From contig JAUIBL010000008.1 of NCBI GenBank assembly GCA_030428355.1, positions 50,244-114,243 of the forward strand: 64,000 nt of DNA, given 5' to 3'. The DNA is from Alphaproteobacteria bacterium (GTDB lineage: Bacteria > Pseudomonadota > Alphaproteobacteria > Rhodobacterales > Rhodobacteraceae). Under the pieces are notes generated by a model, which made no database searches, was not told the DNA's origin, and worked only from the letters and a program-made list of their open reading frames with translations. Below, piece after piece: positions 24,941 through 35,483 of the stretch. The translations under genes and the position numbers were made by a program. How positions within the stretch are numbered: position 1 is the stretch's first letter; every line of letters begins with the position of its first letter.

Positions 24941-25879
24941 TCACCGGTCCGGCAGCGGGATGAACTCCGCATCATCCCCCGGCGGCAACTGGAACCGCCC
25001 CGAGGCCCAATCCCCGGCGCGCCACGCCTCCTTGGCCTCTTCGATCCGCTCTTTCGACGAGGCAACGAAGTTCCACCAGATATACCGCGGCCCTTCCAGC
25101 GTTTCCCCGCCCAATAGCATCACCCGCGCGCCCATCGGCCCGGCCTGCAATGACAGCTTGTCCCCCGGACGGAACACCATCATCCGACCCGCCTCATAGG
25201 TCTCTCCCGCCACGGTCACCGACCCTTCCACCACATAAACGCCCCGATCCTCGTGATTGTCGGGCAGCGGGATCGCAGCCCCCGCCTCAAGCACAGCATC
25301 GGCATAGAACATCTCGGACGCCGTCTTGACCGGAGCGCGTTCGCCCCACGCATCCCCAAGGATCAGCCGCACGGATTTGCCCTCGCCCTCAAGGAACGGC
25401 AACGCCTCCACCGGCGCATGTTCGAACTCGGGCGCGCGGTCCTCGTGATCCTTGGGCAAGGCAACCCAGGTCTGAATCCCGAAGAACGGCATCGGATCGG
25501 TTTGCGTGGCGTCGTCTGTGCGCTCGGAATGGGTGATCCCATGCCCCGCCACCATCCAGTTTACCGCACCCGGTTCGATCCACGCATCGGTGCCCAGACT
25601 GTCCCGGTGGTGCATCCGACCCCGATAGAGATACGAAATCGTCGCCAACCCGATATGCGGATGTGGCCGCACGTCCAGACCCTTGGTCGGCAGGAACTCG
25701 GCAGGCCCCATCTGGTCGAAAAAGATAAAAGGCCCCACCATCTGCCGCCGCGGGGCAGGCAGCGCCCGTCGCACCTCGAACCCACCCAAATCGCGGGCGC
25801 GCGGAACGATGACGGTTTCGATGGCGTCCACCTGATCACCGGTGGGGCAATGCGGATCAAGGGCGGGATTCCAGCTCAT
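24941..25879 (-). CDS. pirin family bicupin protein
   Basis: A 312-residue bicupin. The N-terminal cupin has the pirin iron ligands in RPHPHIGLATISYLYRG (two His), with the later MHHRDSLG and GITHSE. The C-terminal cupin contains VYVVEGSVTVAGETYE and VMLLGGETL. Bacterial pirins include quercetinase-like dioxygenases and redox-sensing regulators of pyruvate metabolism; which applies here cannot be told. The preceding AT-rich spacer (25880-26059) contains direct repeats and a CtrA-type site. Confidence 0.87.
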   Translation of the reverse strand: MSWNPALDPHCPTGDQVDAIETVIVPRARDLGGFEVRRALPAPRRQMVGPFIFFDQMGPAEFLPTKGLDVRPHPHIGLATISYLYRGRMHHRDSLGTDAWIEPGAVNWMVAGHGITHSERTDDATQTDPMPFFGIQTWVALPKDHEDRAPEFEHAPVEALPFLEGEGKSVRLILGDAWGERAPVKTASEMFYADAVLEAGAAIPLPDNHEDRGVYVVEGSVTVAGETYEAGRMMVFRPGDKLSLQAGPMGARVMLLGGETLEGPRYIWWNFVASSKERIEEAKEAWRAGDWASGRFQLPPGDDAEFIPLPDR

Positions 25880-25929
25880 GGCGGTGCTCCTGTCTGTTTA
25901 TATGCATCAAGATAGTCGGAAAGCAAATA

Positions 25930-26002
25930 TGCACAATTATGGAGTTTGCGTAAAATGTGCGCAAATTTGCACAATTTTGCAAACTGGTTAACAAACCCTT
26001 AA
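25930..26002. promoter_or_regulatory. AT-rich regulatory region upstream of pirin: TGCACAATT repeats and CtrA-like site
   Basis: TGCACAATT occurs twice (25930-25938 and 25968-25976), the second next to the palindrome GCAAATTTGC (25961-25970). TTAA-N7-TTAA (25988-26002) matches the known CtrA consensus of Alphaproteobacteria. All lie 50-125 bases upstream of the pirin start codon. Confidence 0.45.
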
Positions 26003-26015
26003 AAGGTCCGATCCG

Positions 26016-26047
26016 GCCCCAATGTTTCGCGCGCGAAACAATGGGGC
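26016..26047 (-). terminator. long hairpin after the HNH gene
   Basis: A near-perfect 32-base inverted repeat centred on CGCGCG, with a perfect 18-bp core at 26023-26040 and one mismatched pair (26022/26041). It lies 13 bases after the stop of the minus-strand HNH gene. No T tract follows, so it may be a transcript-end stabiliser. The TTTCG/CGAAA core recalls the double-hairpin elements. Confidence 0.55.
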
Positions 26048-26059
26048 GCACAAGCTGAC

Positions 26060-26392
26060 CTATTTCCGGCGCTTCCGCGACCTCTGTTTGCGCAGGCTGC
26101 TGCGCCCCCGTGCATGAAACTCGGGTGGGCGTTTCGACACCCAGTCAAAGAACCCGGCAAGCTGCGGATGCGCGCGCAGGGTCTCGGGCGTGTTGAACTC
26201 CCGCGCCAGTTCGGCCTCGGTCAGGGTTGCGTGGATCTCCTGATGGCAGATGTGATGCACAAGGATTGTCGGCCCGCCCTTGCCACCCTTCAGTTTCGGG
26301 ATCAGGTGATGCTGGCTTTGCTTCACCCCCGGCGGAATGGGGCGCAAACACAGTGGGCAGATCGGGGGACAGATCGGGTCAGTCTCGGTCAA
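26060..26392 (-). CDS. HNH endonuclease-like protein
   Basis: A 110-residue protein. A zinc-ribbon-like CPLCLRPIPP is followed by QSQHHLIPKLKGGKGGP and VHHICHQEIHATLTEAEL, giving the H-H/N-H pattern of an HNH nuclease with a CxxC...CH zinc site. The C-terminus is very basic (RSSLRKQRSRKRRK). Stand-alone proteins of this kind are widespread in Rhodobacteraceae, with unknown targets. The start is uncertain: a TTG at 26392 with GGAG upstream gives MTETDPICPPICPLC and leaves 91 bp to the divergent mscS gene; longer ATG starts (26485, 26515) would overlap or abut mscS. Confidence 0.68.
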   Translation of the reverse strand: MTETDPICPPICPLCLRPIPPGVKQSQHHLIPKLKGGKGGPTILVHHICHQEIHATLTEAELAREFNTPETLRAHPQLAGFFDWVSKRPPEFHARGRSSLRKQRSRKRRK

Positions 26393-26483
26393 TGCGGCAG
26401 GTCTCCGGCCCGCGAGGCTTGTGCTGGGGCGTGGGTCAAGGCATCTAACTGAAACATAACGGCGAAATTTCAAGGGAATCGTC

Positions 26484-27812
26484 ATGGATTGGGACCTGTC
26501 GGCGCAACCGCCCATCGTGCAGACCGCAGTCGGTTACGCGCTCCAGGGATACGAGATCGCGTTGGGGTGGCTCCTCTCCCCCGCCGCGTGGTCGCAGTTT
26601 GCGCTGCTCATCCTGTCCTATCTCGCGGCGGTGATCCTGTCCCGGCGCATCCGTCCCGTCCTGACCCGCTTGCTCAGCCCACCGCAGGACAGCGTTTCCC
26701 TTCTGTCGCGGCTGCGGCGCGGGTGTCTCATGGCGGTTCCGCTGCTGTTGCCGGTGCTGGCCTATGCCTTTGCTGCCATCGGCGAACAGGTGACCCGCAG
26801 TGTCTTTGGCACAGGCACGGTGATCGCCTTCGGCAAGGGCGTCTTTCTCTTCCTCGCCGCCCGCGCCCTTGTGCGCGACATCATCAGCGACCCGTTCCTG
26901 AAACTGCTGGGCCGCTATGTGCTGCTGCCCGTCGTGGCGCTTTATGCCGTGGGGCTGCTCGACCTGCTGACCGAGCGGCTTGAGAACACCATCGTTTCGC
27001 TGGGAAACATCTCGTTCTCGGTCATGGCCCTGCTGCGCGGCGTGATCGCCGGGTCGCTTCTGTTCTGGCTGGGGCGCTGGTCGAACGATCAATCCGCCGC
27101 CTATATCAACAAGCAGGAAGAAATGCGCCCCGCCACGCGGCAGCTTGCGGCCAAGGCGGCAGAGCTTCTGATCTTCGGCCTCGCCTTCATCCTGCTGATG
27201 AACATCATGGGCGTGCCGCTCACCTCGCTGGCCGTGTTGGGCGGTGCGATTGGTGTGGGTCTGGGCTTCGGGCTCCAGAAGATCGCGTCGAATTATATCT
27301 CGGGTGTGATCCTGCTGCTCGAAGGGCAGGCGACCGTTGGCGACTATGTCGAGTTGGACAACGGTGAGGCGGGCACCATCGTCAAAACCACCGCCCGCGC
27401 GATGATCCTCGAAACCTTTGACGGACGCTGGATCGTGGTGCCGAACGAGGATTTCATCACCACACGCGTGATCAACTATTCAGATCAGGGCAGCGCCAAC
27501 CGGCTCGAAGTGGCGTTTTCGGTCAGCTATGACACCGACATCAATCTTGTGCCGGACATCATCGTAGACGCCGTGTCCAAGCATCCCGGCGTGCTGCAAT
27601 CGCCCGAACCGCCCGATGTCGAATTGCGCGGTTTCGGTGACAGCGGCATCGACTTTGGCGTAGAGTTCTGGGTGAACGGTATTGACGATGGTAAGGACAA
27701 ATATGCGTCTGACGTGCTGTTTCTGATCTGGAACGCGCTGAAGGAGCACAATATCGAAATCCCCTATCCCCACCGCGTTGTCGAGCTGCGCAACGCGCCC
27801 CCGAAAGAGTGA
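26484..27812 (+). CDS. MscS-family mechanosensitive ion channel
   Basis: A 442-residue membrane protein. Several N-terminal hydrophobic helices (for example FALLILSYLAAVIL, LLLPVLAYAFAAIG) precede the conserved pore helix and beta domain: TSLAVLGGAIGVGLGFGLQK, ASNYISGVILLLEGQATVGDYV, TARAMILETFDGRWIVVPNED. The Gly/Ala-rich helix is the TM3 pore of MscS. It opens on membrane tension to release solutes in hypo-osmotic shock. The 3' end overlaps the next gene by 4 bases (GTGA). Confidence 0.9.
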   Translation: MDWDLSAQPPIVQTAVGYALQGYEIALGWLLSPAAWSQFALLILSYLAAVILSRRIRPVLTRLLSPPQDSVSLLSRLRRGCLMAVPLLLPVLAYAFAAIGEQVTRSVFGTGTVIAFGKGVFLFLAARALVRDIISDPFLKLLGRYVLLPVVALYAVGLLDLLTERLENTIVSLGNISFSVMALLRGVIAGSLLFWLGRWSNDQSAAYINKQEEMRPATRQLAAKAAELLIFGLAFILLMNIMGVPLTSLAVLGGAIGVGLGFGLQKIASNYISGVILLLEGQATVGDYVELDNGEAGTIVKTTARAMILETFDGRWIVVPNEDFITTRVINYSDQGSANRLEVAFSVSYDTDINLVPDIIVDAVSKHPGVLQSPEPPDVELRGFGDSGIDFGVEFWVNGIDDGKDKYASDVLFLIWNALKEHNIEIPYPHRVVELRNAPPKE

Positions 27813-28990
27813 CCGACGCGCTGGTCATCGGAGGCGGGCCTGCGGGCCTGATGGCGGCCGAGGCGCTGTTGCAGGCGGGTCGGACGGTGACGCTGGTCGA
27901 GGCGAAACCGTCGATTGGCCGCAAGTTCCTGATGGCGGGAAAGTCAGGGTTGAACCTGACCAAGATGCAGGCCTTCGGACCGTTCCTCGCCTCCTACGGC
28001 GCGGGTCTGCATCCAACCATGCGGGCCTGTCTCAAGGCGTTTGGACCGGACGAGGTGAAGGCTTGGACCGAAGGCTTGGGTCAGACGACTTTCACCGGAT
28101 CGACCGGGCGGCTGTTTCCCGATGCGATGAAAGCGTCCCCCCTGCTGCGGGCGTGGCTGGCGCGACTGGACGGGCTGGGGCTTGAACGGCACACCCGCTG
28201 GCGTTGGGTCGATTGGGAACGGAACATGCACCACTTTGAGACACCCGAGGGCGCGCGTGTTCTGACCCCGCGCGTGACGGTCTTTGCGCTGGGCGGCGCA
28301 AGCTGGGCGCGGCTGGGGTCGGACGGACAATGGGCAGAGCGTTTCGCAGCGAACGGGATCAAGGTCGCGCCGTTTCAGCCGTCGAATGTGGGGCTGGTGG
28401 TGGACTGGTCCGATCACATGACCCGCCATTTCGGTGCACCGTTGAAGGGCATCGCCCTGCACGCAGGCGATCAGGTGTCGCGGGGGGAAGCTGTGATCTC
28501 GAAACGCGGGCTTGAAGGGGGCGGGGTCTATCCCTTGGTGCCTTGGCTGCGCGAAGGGGCTGATCTGAGATTGGACCTGTTGCCGGACCTGACCCTTGAG
28601 GCGGTGGCTGACCGTCTGGCAAAACCCAAAGGCAAGACCAGCCTGTCGAACCACCTGCGTCGGGTCCTGAAACTGCCCCCGGCGGCACAGGCCATCCTGC
28701 GCGAGTTCGTGCATCCCTTGCCGGATCATCCAACCGCCTTGGCGCGGGTGATCAAGGCCGTTCCCATCCGTCACGCGGGCTTGCGCCCGATGGATGAGGC
28801 TATCTCAACCGCCGGGGGTGTGTCCTTCGGCGCATTGGACGAAGCCCTCATGCTCAAGGACCGGCCCGGCACGTTCTGCGCAGGCGAGATGCTCGATTGG
28901 GACGCGCCGACGGGGGGGTATCTGCTGACCGCCTGTTTCGCGACAGGGCTATGGGCCGGGCGTCACGCGGCGGAATACGACCGGCCGTGA
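27809..28990 (+). CDS. HI0933-like NAD(P)/FAD-dependent flavoprotein (TIGR03862 type)
   Basis: A 393-residue flavoprotein. The Rossmann start is ALVIGGGPAGLMAAEALLQAG; IGRKFLMAGKSGLNLT is the HI0933/BaiN-family signature, and the C-terminal FAD loop is FCAGEMLDWDAPTGGYLLTACFATG. Family proteins have no agreed reaction. Translation starts at a GTG that overlaps the stop of mscS, so the genes are coupled although the functions look unrelated. Family length is normal. Confidence 0.84.
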   Translation: MTDALVIGGGPAGLMAAEALLQAGRTVTLVEAKPSIGRKFLMAGKSGLNLTKMQAFGPFLASYGAGLHPTMRACLKAFGPDEVKAWTEGLGQTTFTGSTGRLFPDAMKASPLLRAWLARLDGLGLERHTRWRWVDWERNMHHFETPEGARVLTPRVTVFALGGASWARLGSDGQWAERFAANGIKVAPFQPSNVGLVVDWSDHMTRHFGAPLKGIALHAGDQVSRGEAVISKRGLEGGGVYPLVPWLREGADLRLDLLPDLTLEAVADRLAKPKGKTSLSNHLRRVLKLPPAAQAILREFVHPLPDHPTALARVIKAVPIRHAGLRPMDEAISTAGGVSFGALDEALMLKDRPGTFCAGEMLDWDAPTGGYLLTACFATGLWAGRHAAEYDRP

Positions 28991-29035
28991 CGTGACGTTG
29001 GGGCGTGACACGTCAACTTGCCCCGTGTCAGGTGA

Positions 29036-31084
<2,049 letters not shown>

Positions 31085-31172
31085 GGAACGGCTGCGGCGC
31101 GCGATGCGTTGAGTGAATAGACAGCGGGGCATGCGGCCCCGCTTGGACATTCAACACATCAGGAGGCCCATA

Positions 31173-31733
31173 ATGCCTGCAATCAGTGACGCAAAAATCC
31201 TGCTCATTTCGACCCACGGGTTCGAGCAATCCGAACTGGAATTCCCGCGCGATCAACTGCGCGCCAAGGGGGCGAAGCTGCATGTGGCGACGCCCGACGG
31301 CAACGCGATCAAGGGCTGGGAAGGCAGCGACTGGGGGCGTGAGGTCGAGGCGGATGCCAGAATCGCGGACGTGTCGGTAGACGATTACGACGCGCTGGTC
31401 ATTCCCGGTGGTCAGATCAACCCGGATATTCTGCGCGTCGACGAGGATGTGCTGGAGCTGGTGAAAGCCTTTCACGATCAGGGCAAGACGATTGCCGCTG
31501 TCTGTCATGCGCCGTGGGTGCTGGTCGAGGCTGGTATCCTGAAGGGGCGCGAGGCAACGTCGTACCATTCGATCAAAACGGATGTGATCAATGCCGGGGC
31601 GCATTGGAAGGATGGAGCGGTGGTTGTGGATCAGGCGATCATCACAAGCCGTCAGCCCGAGGACCTTGAGGAATTCGTGGCGAAGATCGTGGAAGAGGTC
31701 GAAGAGGGCAGGCACAGTCGCAAGGCGGCATGA
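31173..31733 (+). CDS. DJ-1/PfpI-family protein
   Basis: A 186-residue DJ-1/PfpI domain. The nucleophile elbow is IAAVCHAPWVLVEAG with the conserved Cys-His, preceded by YDALVIPGGQINPDILR. The N-terminal strand reads KILLISTHGFEQSELEFPRD, with the conserved Glu. Family members are called intracellular proteases, deglycases or chaperones; the true activity of this subgroup is disputed. AGGAGG (31161-31166) precedes the ATG at 31173, which fixes the start. A strong terminator follows. Confidence 0.88.
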   Translation: MPAISDAKILLISTHGFEQSELEFPRDQLRAKGAKLHVATPDGNAIKGWEGSDWGREVEADARIADVSVDDYDALVIPGGQINPDILRVDEDVLELVKAFHDQGKTIAAVCHAPWVLVEAGILKGREATSYHSIKTDVINAGAHWKDGAVVVDQAIITSRQPEDLEEFVAKIVEEVEEGRHSRKAA

Positions 31734-31756
31734 GCCCTGCCTGCGGGACGTGATGG

Positions 31757-31783
31757 AAAGCCGGGCAAAACGCCCGGCTTTTT
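31757..31783 (+). terminator. rho-independent terminator after the PfpI-like gene
   Basis: GCCGGGC (31760-31766), loop AAAAC, GCCCGGC (31772-31778), then five T. The A run before the stem also lets it work, more weakly, for the convergent DUF4399 gene. Confidence 0.88.
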
Positions 31784-31784
31784 G

Positions 31785-32228
31785 TCATTCGGTGACGGTG
31801 AAGGTGATCACGTCGCTGACCACGGGCGGATTGTGGGGCACGTGGAAATGGTCGCCGAGAACAAGCTGAATCGTGTGCGTCCCGGCGGGCAGATCAAGAC
31901 TGGTTTGCGTCTGGCCGCCGCCGAAATGCAGGTGGTTTTCATCGGACGGGATGCCGTTGGCGATCATTTCGGCATCGTCGGCCCCATCGCCGAAGGGCGC
32001 GCGGTTGAGCAGGATGTGATGATGGCCTGTCGATTCCTTTTCGACACCGGCAGGTGCCACGCCCATTCCGGCAAGTCCGAAGATCACCGTGACGGGGGAT
32101 TGCACGGTTGCGCCGTCTTCAAGGTTGATGACATAGACACGCGCGTCGGGGGGTGCCGGTGTTTCGTTGGCGTTGGCCAAGGTTGTTGCGCCAAGGGCAA
32201 TCGCCGCGGCGAGGATAATACGATACAT
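31785..32228 (-). CDS. DUF4399 periplasmic protein
   Basis: A 147-residue secreted protein. The signal peptide is RIILAAAIALGATTLANA. The mature part has the DUF4399 pattern: INLEDGATVQSPVTVIFGLAGMG, STGHHHILLN with a His cluster, and NHLHFGGGQTQTSLDLPAG with further His, closing GDHFHVPHNPPVVSDVI. The His-rich motifs suggest metal binding. Function unknown. The ATG at 32228 has a GGGAGA site; the upstream in-frame extension was discarded because it precedes the signal peptide. Confidence 0.8.
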   Translation of the reverse strand: MYRIILAAAIALGATTLANANETPAPPDARVYVINLEDGATVQSPVTVIFGLAGMGVAPAGVEKESTGHHHILLNRAPFGDGADDAEMIANGIPSDENHLHFGGGQTQTSLDLPAGTHTIQLVLGDHFHVPHNPPVVSDVITFTVTE

Positions 32229-32444
32229 GAATCTCTCTCCCTGATGAGGAAGTGACCCTTCCCCTACGTCAAACATAGAGCGGTAGATGCGGTTCGCACA
32301 GTCACAGATCCGACATCCTCCCGCGAGATGGCCGTTTCCGGGCGCAGGACACTGCGCAACAAAACCCAGATATTGTCCGCACTGCGCCCAAGTCGCGCCT
32401 GATTTGAGGGTCATACCCGTTCCAACGAAACACGAGGAATACGT

Positions 32445-33350
32445 ATGGACCGTCTAACCGAAATGGAGGCCTTTGCCACGGTTGTGGATCAGGGCGGCTT
32501 TACCGACGCGGCCAAGAAGATGGGGATTTCCAAGTCTGCTGTGTCAAAGCATGTGTCCTCTCTGGAGGCGCGGCTTGGGGCACGTCTGTTGAACCGCACC
32601 ACACGCCGCGTCAGCCCGACCGAGATCGGACTGGCCTATTACGACCGGGCGCGGCGGGTGCTGAACGATGCAGGCGAGGCCGATGCGCTGGTCACGTCGA
32701 TGCAATCGGCACCGTCAGGGCTGTTGCGGATCAGCGTGGCAACCGATTTCGGGGTGAACCACCTGTCGCCGGTGCTGGGGGAATTCCTGTCGGATTTCCC
32801 GGACATCACCGTGAACATGGTTCTGAACAACCGGTATGTTGAGCTGATTTCCGAAGGCTTCGACATGGCGGTGCGGATCGGTGAACTGGAAGACAGCACG
32901 CTGCGCGCGCGCAAGCTGACCGAGACCACGAAACGGATGATCGCGGCGCCGTCCTATTTCGAGAAATATGGCCGACCGCGCCGGATCGACGATCTGAACG
33001 AACACAAGCTGTTGCACTACTCGAACCAGTCGAGCGGCAATGTGTGGAAGGTGACGGCGCCCTCTGGCGAAAAGCGGCAGATCCGTACGGCGGGTTGGCT
33101 TTCGGTGAATGACGGGCAATCGCTTCTCAATGCCTGCGTCGCGGGTCTGGGCATCGCGTACCTTCCGTCGTTCCTTTATGCCGACGCGATGGACAAGGGG
33201 CTGGTCGAGGATGCGATTCCGGATCTGCCCATCGACACGCAGGGAATTTACGCGGTCTATCCGCCGGGCCGGTTCACCCAGCCCAAGGTGCGGGCCTTCA
33301 TCGATTTCCTTGTGCATCAGTTTGCCGACAAAGGTCCGAAGGACTGGTAA
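32445..33350 (+). CDS. LysR-family transcriptional regulator
   Basis: A 301-residue regulator. The N-terminal winged HTH is MDRLTEMEAFATVVDQGGFT, AAKKMGISKSAVSKHVSSLE, ARLLNRTTRRVSPTEIG, of the CrgA/AaeR-like subgroup; the C-terminal half is a LysR substrate-binding domain. No divergent partner reveals a clear target: the upstream neighbour is the DUF4399 gene in the opposite direction, which is the most likely controlled gene apart from itself. A terminator follows. Confidence 0.88.
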   Translation: MDRLTEMEAFATVVDQGGFTDAAKKMGISKSAVSKHVSSLEARLGARLLNRTTRRVSPTEIGLAYYDRARRVLNDAGEADALVTSMQSAPSGLLRISVATDFGVNHLSPVLGEFLSDFPDITVNMVLNNRYVELISEGFDMAVRIGELEDSTLRARKLTETTKRMIAAPSYFEKYGRPRRIDDLNEHKLLHYSNQSSGNVWKVTAPSGEKRQIRTAGWLSVNDGQSLLNACVAGLGIAYLPSFLYADAMDKGLVEDAIPDLPIDTQGIYAVYPPGRFTQPKVRAFIDFLVHQFADKGPKDW

Positions 33351-33385
33351 TCCGATCCTCCCTCGTCTGTTCGCAGACCACCTTG

Positions 33386-33417
33386 ACGCCCCGGACGCCA
33401 TAGCCGGGGCGTTTTTT
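33386..33417 (+). terminator. rho-independent terminator after the LysR gene
   Basis: ACGCCCCGG (33386-33394) pairs with CCGGGGCGT (33404-33412) around a 9-nt loop and runs into six T (33412-33417). Confidence 0.9.
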
Positions 33418-33498
33418 CGTGGTGGTTTCCGGGTTGCGACCCGGGCCGTGCGGGGGCAGTGTCTGGCGACCTCAACCCCTGCGCCGGAGATGCCGCCC

Positions 33499-34287
33499 AT
33501 GCCCTTTACCCTTGCCACCTGGAACATCAATTCGGTTCGTCTGCGCGAAGGGCTGGTGGCCAAGCTGATGGCCGAGGAAGCGCCAGATGTTCTTTGCCTG
33601 CAGGAGTGCAAGAGCCCCGTTGAGAAAATCCCGATGGAGCAGTTTCGCGCGCTGGGCTATGGCCACATGATCGCGCGGGGGCAGAAGGGGTATAATGGCG
33701 TTGCCATCCTGTCGAAGCTGCCGATCGAGGATGTGGGTGACAAGGATTTTGCGGGCCTTGGTCATGCGCGGCATGTGGCCGTGCGGCTTGAGAACGGTGT
33801 GACGATCCACAATTTCTACGTACCTGCGGGCGGCGATGTGCCGGACCGGGAGGTGAACGAGAAGTTTGGGCAGAAGCTGGATTACCTGACAGATATGCGG
33901 GACTGGTTTCACGCAGAGCGGCCGGAGAAGGCCATTCTGGTGGGGGATCTCAACATCGCGCCGCGCGAGGATGATGTGTGGTCGCACAAGCAACTGCTCA
34001 AGGTGGTGAGCCATACGCCCATCGAGGTGGAGCATTTCGGCGAAACGCAGGACGCCGGGCGTTGGGTGGATGTGACCCGTCAGGATATTCCGGAAGGTTT
34101 GCTGTATTCCTGGTGGAGCTACCGCGCGAAGGATTGGGATGCGGCGGACAAGGGACGGCGTTTGGACCACGTCTGGGCGACGCCGGACATTTCCAATGCG
34201 GCGCATTCCAGCCGGATCCTGCGGGATGCGCGGGGGTGGGACCAGCCCAGCGATCATGCTCCGGTGTTTGCGACGTTTGATCTGTGA
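33499..34287 (+). CDS. xthA: exodeoxyribonuclease III
   Basis: A 262-residue AP endonuclease/3'-5' exonuclease of base-excision repair. Signature blocks are LATWNINSVRLREG, VLCLQECKSP (metal-binding Glu), IHNFYVPAGGD, VGDLNIAPREDDVW, WWSYRAKDWD..GRRLDHVWA and SDHAPVFATFD (catalytic Asp-His). Length is normal. The ATG at 33499 follows GGAG; the longer in-frame extension reads through the LysR gene and its terminator and was rejected. Confidence 0.93.
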   Translation: MPFTLATWNINSVRLREGLVAKLMAEEAPDVLCLQECKSPVEKIPMEQFRALGYGHMIARGQKGYNGVAILSKLPIEDVGDKDFAGLGHARHVAVRLENGVTIHNFYVPAGGDVPDREVNEKFGQKLDYLTDMRDWFHAERPEKAILVGDLNIAPREDDVWSHKQLLKVVSHTPIEVEHFGETQDAGRWVDVTRQDIPEGLLYSWWSYRAKDWDAADKGRRLDHVWATPDISNAAHSSRILRDARGWDQPSDHAPVFATFDL

Positions 34288-34339
34288 TGTCCGCAAAGGT
34301 GTCAGGATTTCTCACCTTTTTCGCGCATTTCGTGCAGAT

Positions 34340-34377
34340 TTCCCAATTTATGATTTTCTGAAGGTGAAAATTGGGAA
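34340..34377. other. inverted repeat between xthA and the DUF6356 gene
   Basis: TTCCCAATTT (34340-34349) pairs perfectly with 34368-34377 across an 18-nt spacer, in a locally AT-rich stretch. It may be an xthA transcript-end hairpin or an operator of the downstream genes; no T tract follows. Confidence 0.4.
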
Positions 34378-34434
34378 GCACGCTCTGTAATTGTCTGGCA
34401 CTCTGGTGGCAGGCAAGGAAACACGGAGCATCTC

Positions 34435-34689
34435 ATGGCCCTTCAAGACACTGACACCGCTGCGCGCCCCGGCTTTCTGCGGGGGTTCATCGACCATCCT
34501 GCCAGCGTGAATGAAACCTACCTGCAGCATGCGGGGTTTGCGTTCGGGTTTGCCGGGCGGCTGTTTCTGGCGTCGATGGCGGCGCTAATTCACGCGATCA
34601 TTCCGCCGCTGTTCGAAACCACGGCCAGCCGGATGATCCGCCAGATGCACGCGCGGATCGAAGTGCGGCATACCAACGCCGGACACTGA
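34435..34689 (+). CDS. DUF6356 small membrane protein
   Basis: An 84-residue protein matching the short DUF6356 family: FIDHPASVNETYLQHAGFA, a central hydrophobic helix (FAFGFAGRLFLASMAALIHAI), then IPPLFETTASRMIRQMHARI. One, possibly two, membrane passes. Function unknown. It ends 2 bases before the amidotransferase gene, so the two form an operon. Confidence 0.75.
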   Translation: MALQDTDTAARPGFLRGFIDHPASVNETYLQHAGFAFGFAGRLFLASMAALIHAIIPPLFETTASRMIRQMHARIEVRHTNAGH

Positions 34690-34691
34690 GC

Positions 34692-35483
34692 ATGTGTCGC
34701 CTTGCGGCCTATCTGGGGCCAGCGGTTCCGATTGCGCATGTTGTCGTGGACCCGGCGCATTCGCTGCTGGAGCAGAGCCAGCACGCCAATAAGGCGAAGC
34801 TGGCGGTGCAGGGCGATGGGTTCGGGTTTGCGTGGTACGCCGAGGGCGAAGGGCCGGGGCTGTATCGCGATGTCCTGCCCGCATGGTCGGATGGCAACCT
34901 GCTGAGCCTGTGCAAGATGATCCGGTCGCCGCTGTTTCTGGCGCATGTGCGGGCCTCGACCACGGGCGAGACGACGCGCCTGAACTGTCATCCGTTTGCA
35001 CATCGGCGTTGGTCGTTCATGCACAACGGGCAGGTGCCCGACATCGACCGCATCCGGCGTCCGTTGGAGGCACTGTTGCCGGATGAGTTGTACCTTGCAC
35101 GGCGGGGGACAACGGATTCCGAGCTGATTTTCCTTCTGTTGATGGCGCATGGGCTGGAGCGTGATCCGGCAAAGGCGGTGCAGGCCGTGGTGGCGCTTTT
35201 GCAGGCGCACAGTTGCTACGGGCAGGGATGCGAGGAGGCCGTGCGCCTGACTTGTGTCATGTCGGATGGTGAGGCAATCTATGCCTTCCGTCATGCCAGC
35301 GATGCCCGCGCTCCCAGCCTTTATGCTGCGGAAACGCGGGAGGGTGGCTGGATTCTGGCGTCAGAGCCGCTTGATGCCGAAACGCTGGTCTGGACGGCGA
35401 TTGCGCCGGATGGGCTTGTCTGTCTGTTGCATCAGGGGATGAGCCGGACGCCTCTGGACCTGCGTCTGGCGCGCGCGGCTTAG
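34692..35483 (+). CDS. class II glutamine amidotransferase (YafJ/EgtC-like)
   Basis: A 263-residue Ntn amidotransferase. After removal of Met1 the nucleophile is Cys2 (MCRLAAYLG); further conserved blocks are GDGFGFAWYAEGEGPGLYR, FLAHVRASTTGE with the substrate-binding Arg, NCHPF, WSFMHNGQV and TTDSELIFLLLM. There is no synthase domain, as in YafJ or EgtC. EgtC acts in ergothioneine synthesis, but no egtB or egtD is nearby, so only the general class is supported. The gene's last 4 bases overlap the end of the convergent regulator gene. Confidence 0.82.
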   Translation: MCRLAAYLGPAVPIAHVVVDPAHSLLEQSQHANKAKLAVQGDGFGFAWYAEGEGPGLYRDVLPAWSDGNLLSLCKMIRSPLFLAHVRASTTGETTRLNCHPFAHRRWSFMHNGQVPDIDRIRRPLEALLPDELYLARRGTTDSELIFLLLMAHGLERDPAKAVQAVVALLQAHSCYGQGCEEAVRLTCVMSDGEAIYAFRHASDARAPSLYAAETREGGWILASEPLDAETLVWTAIAPDGLVCLLHQGMSRTPLDLRLARAA

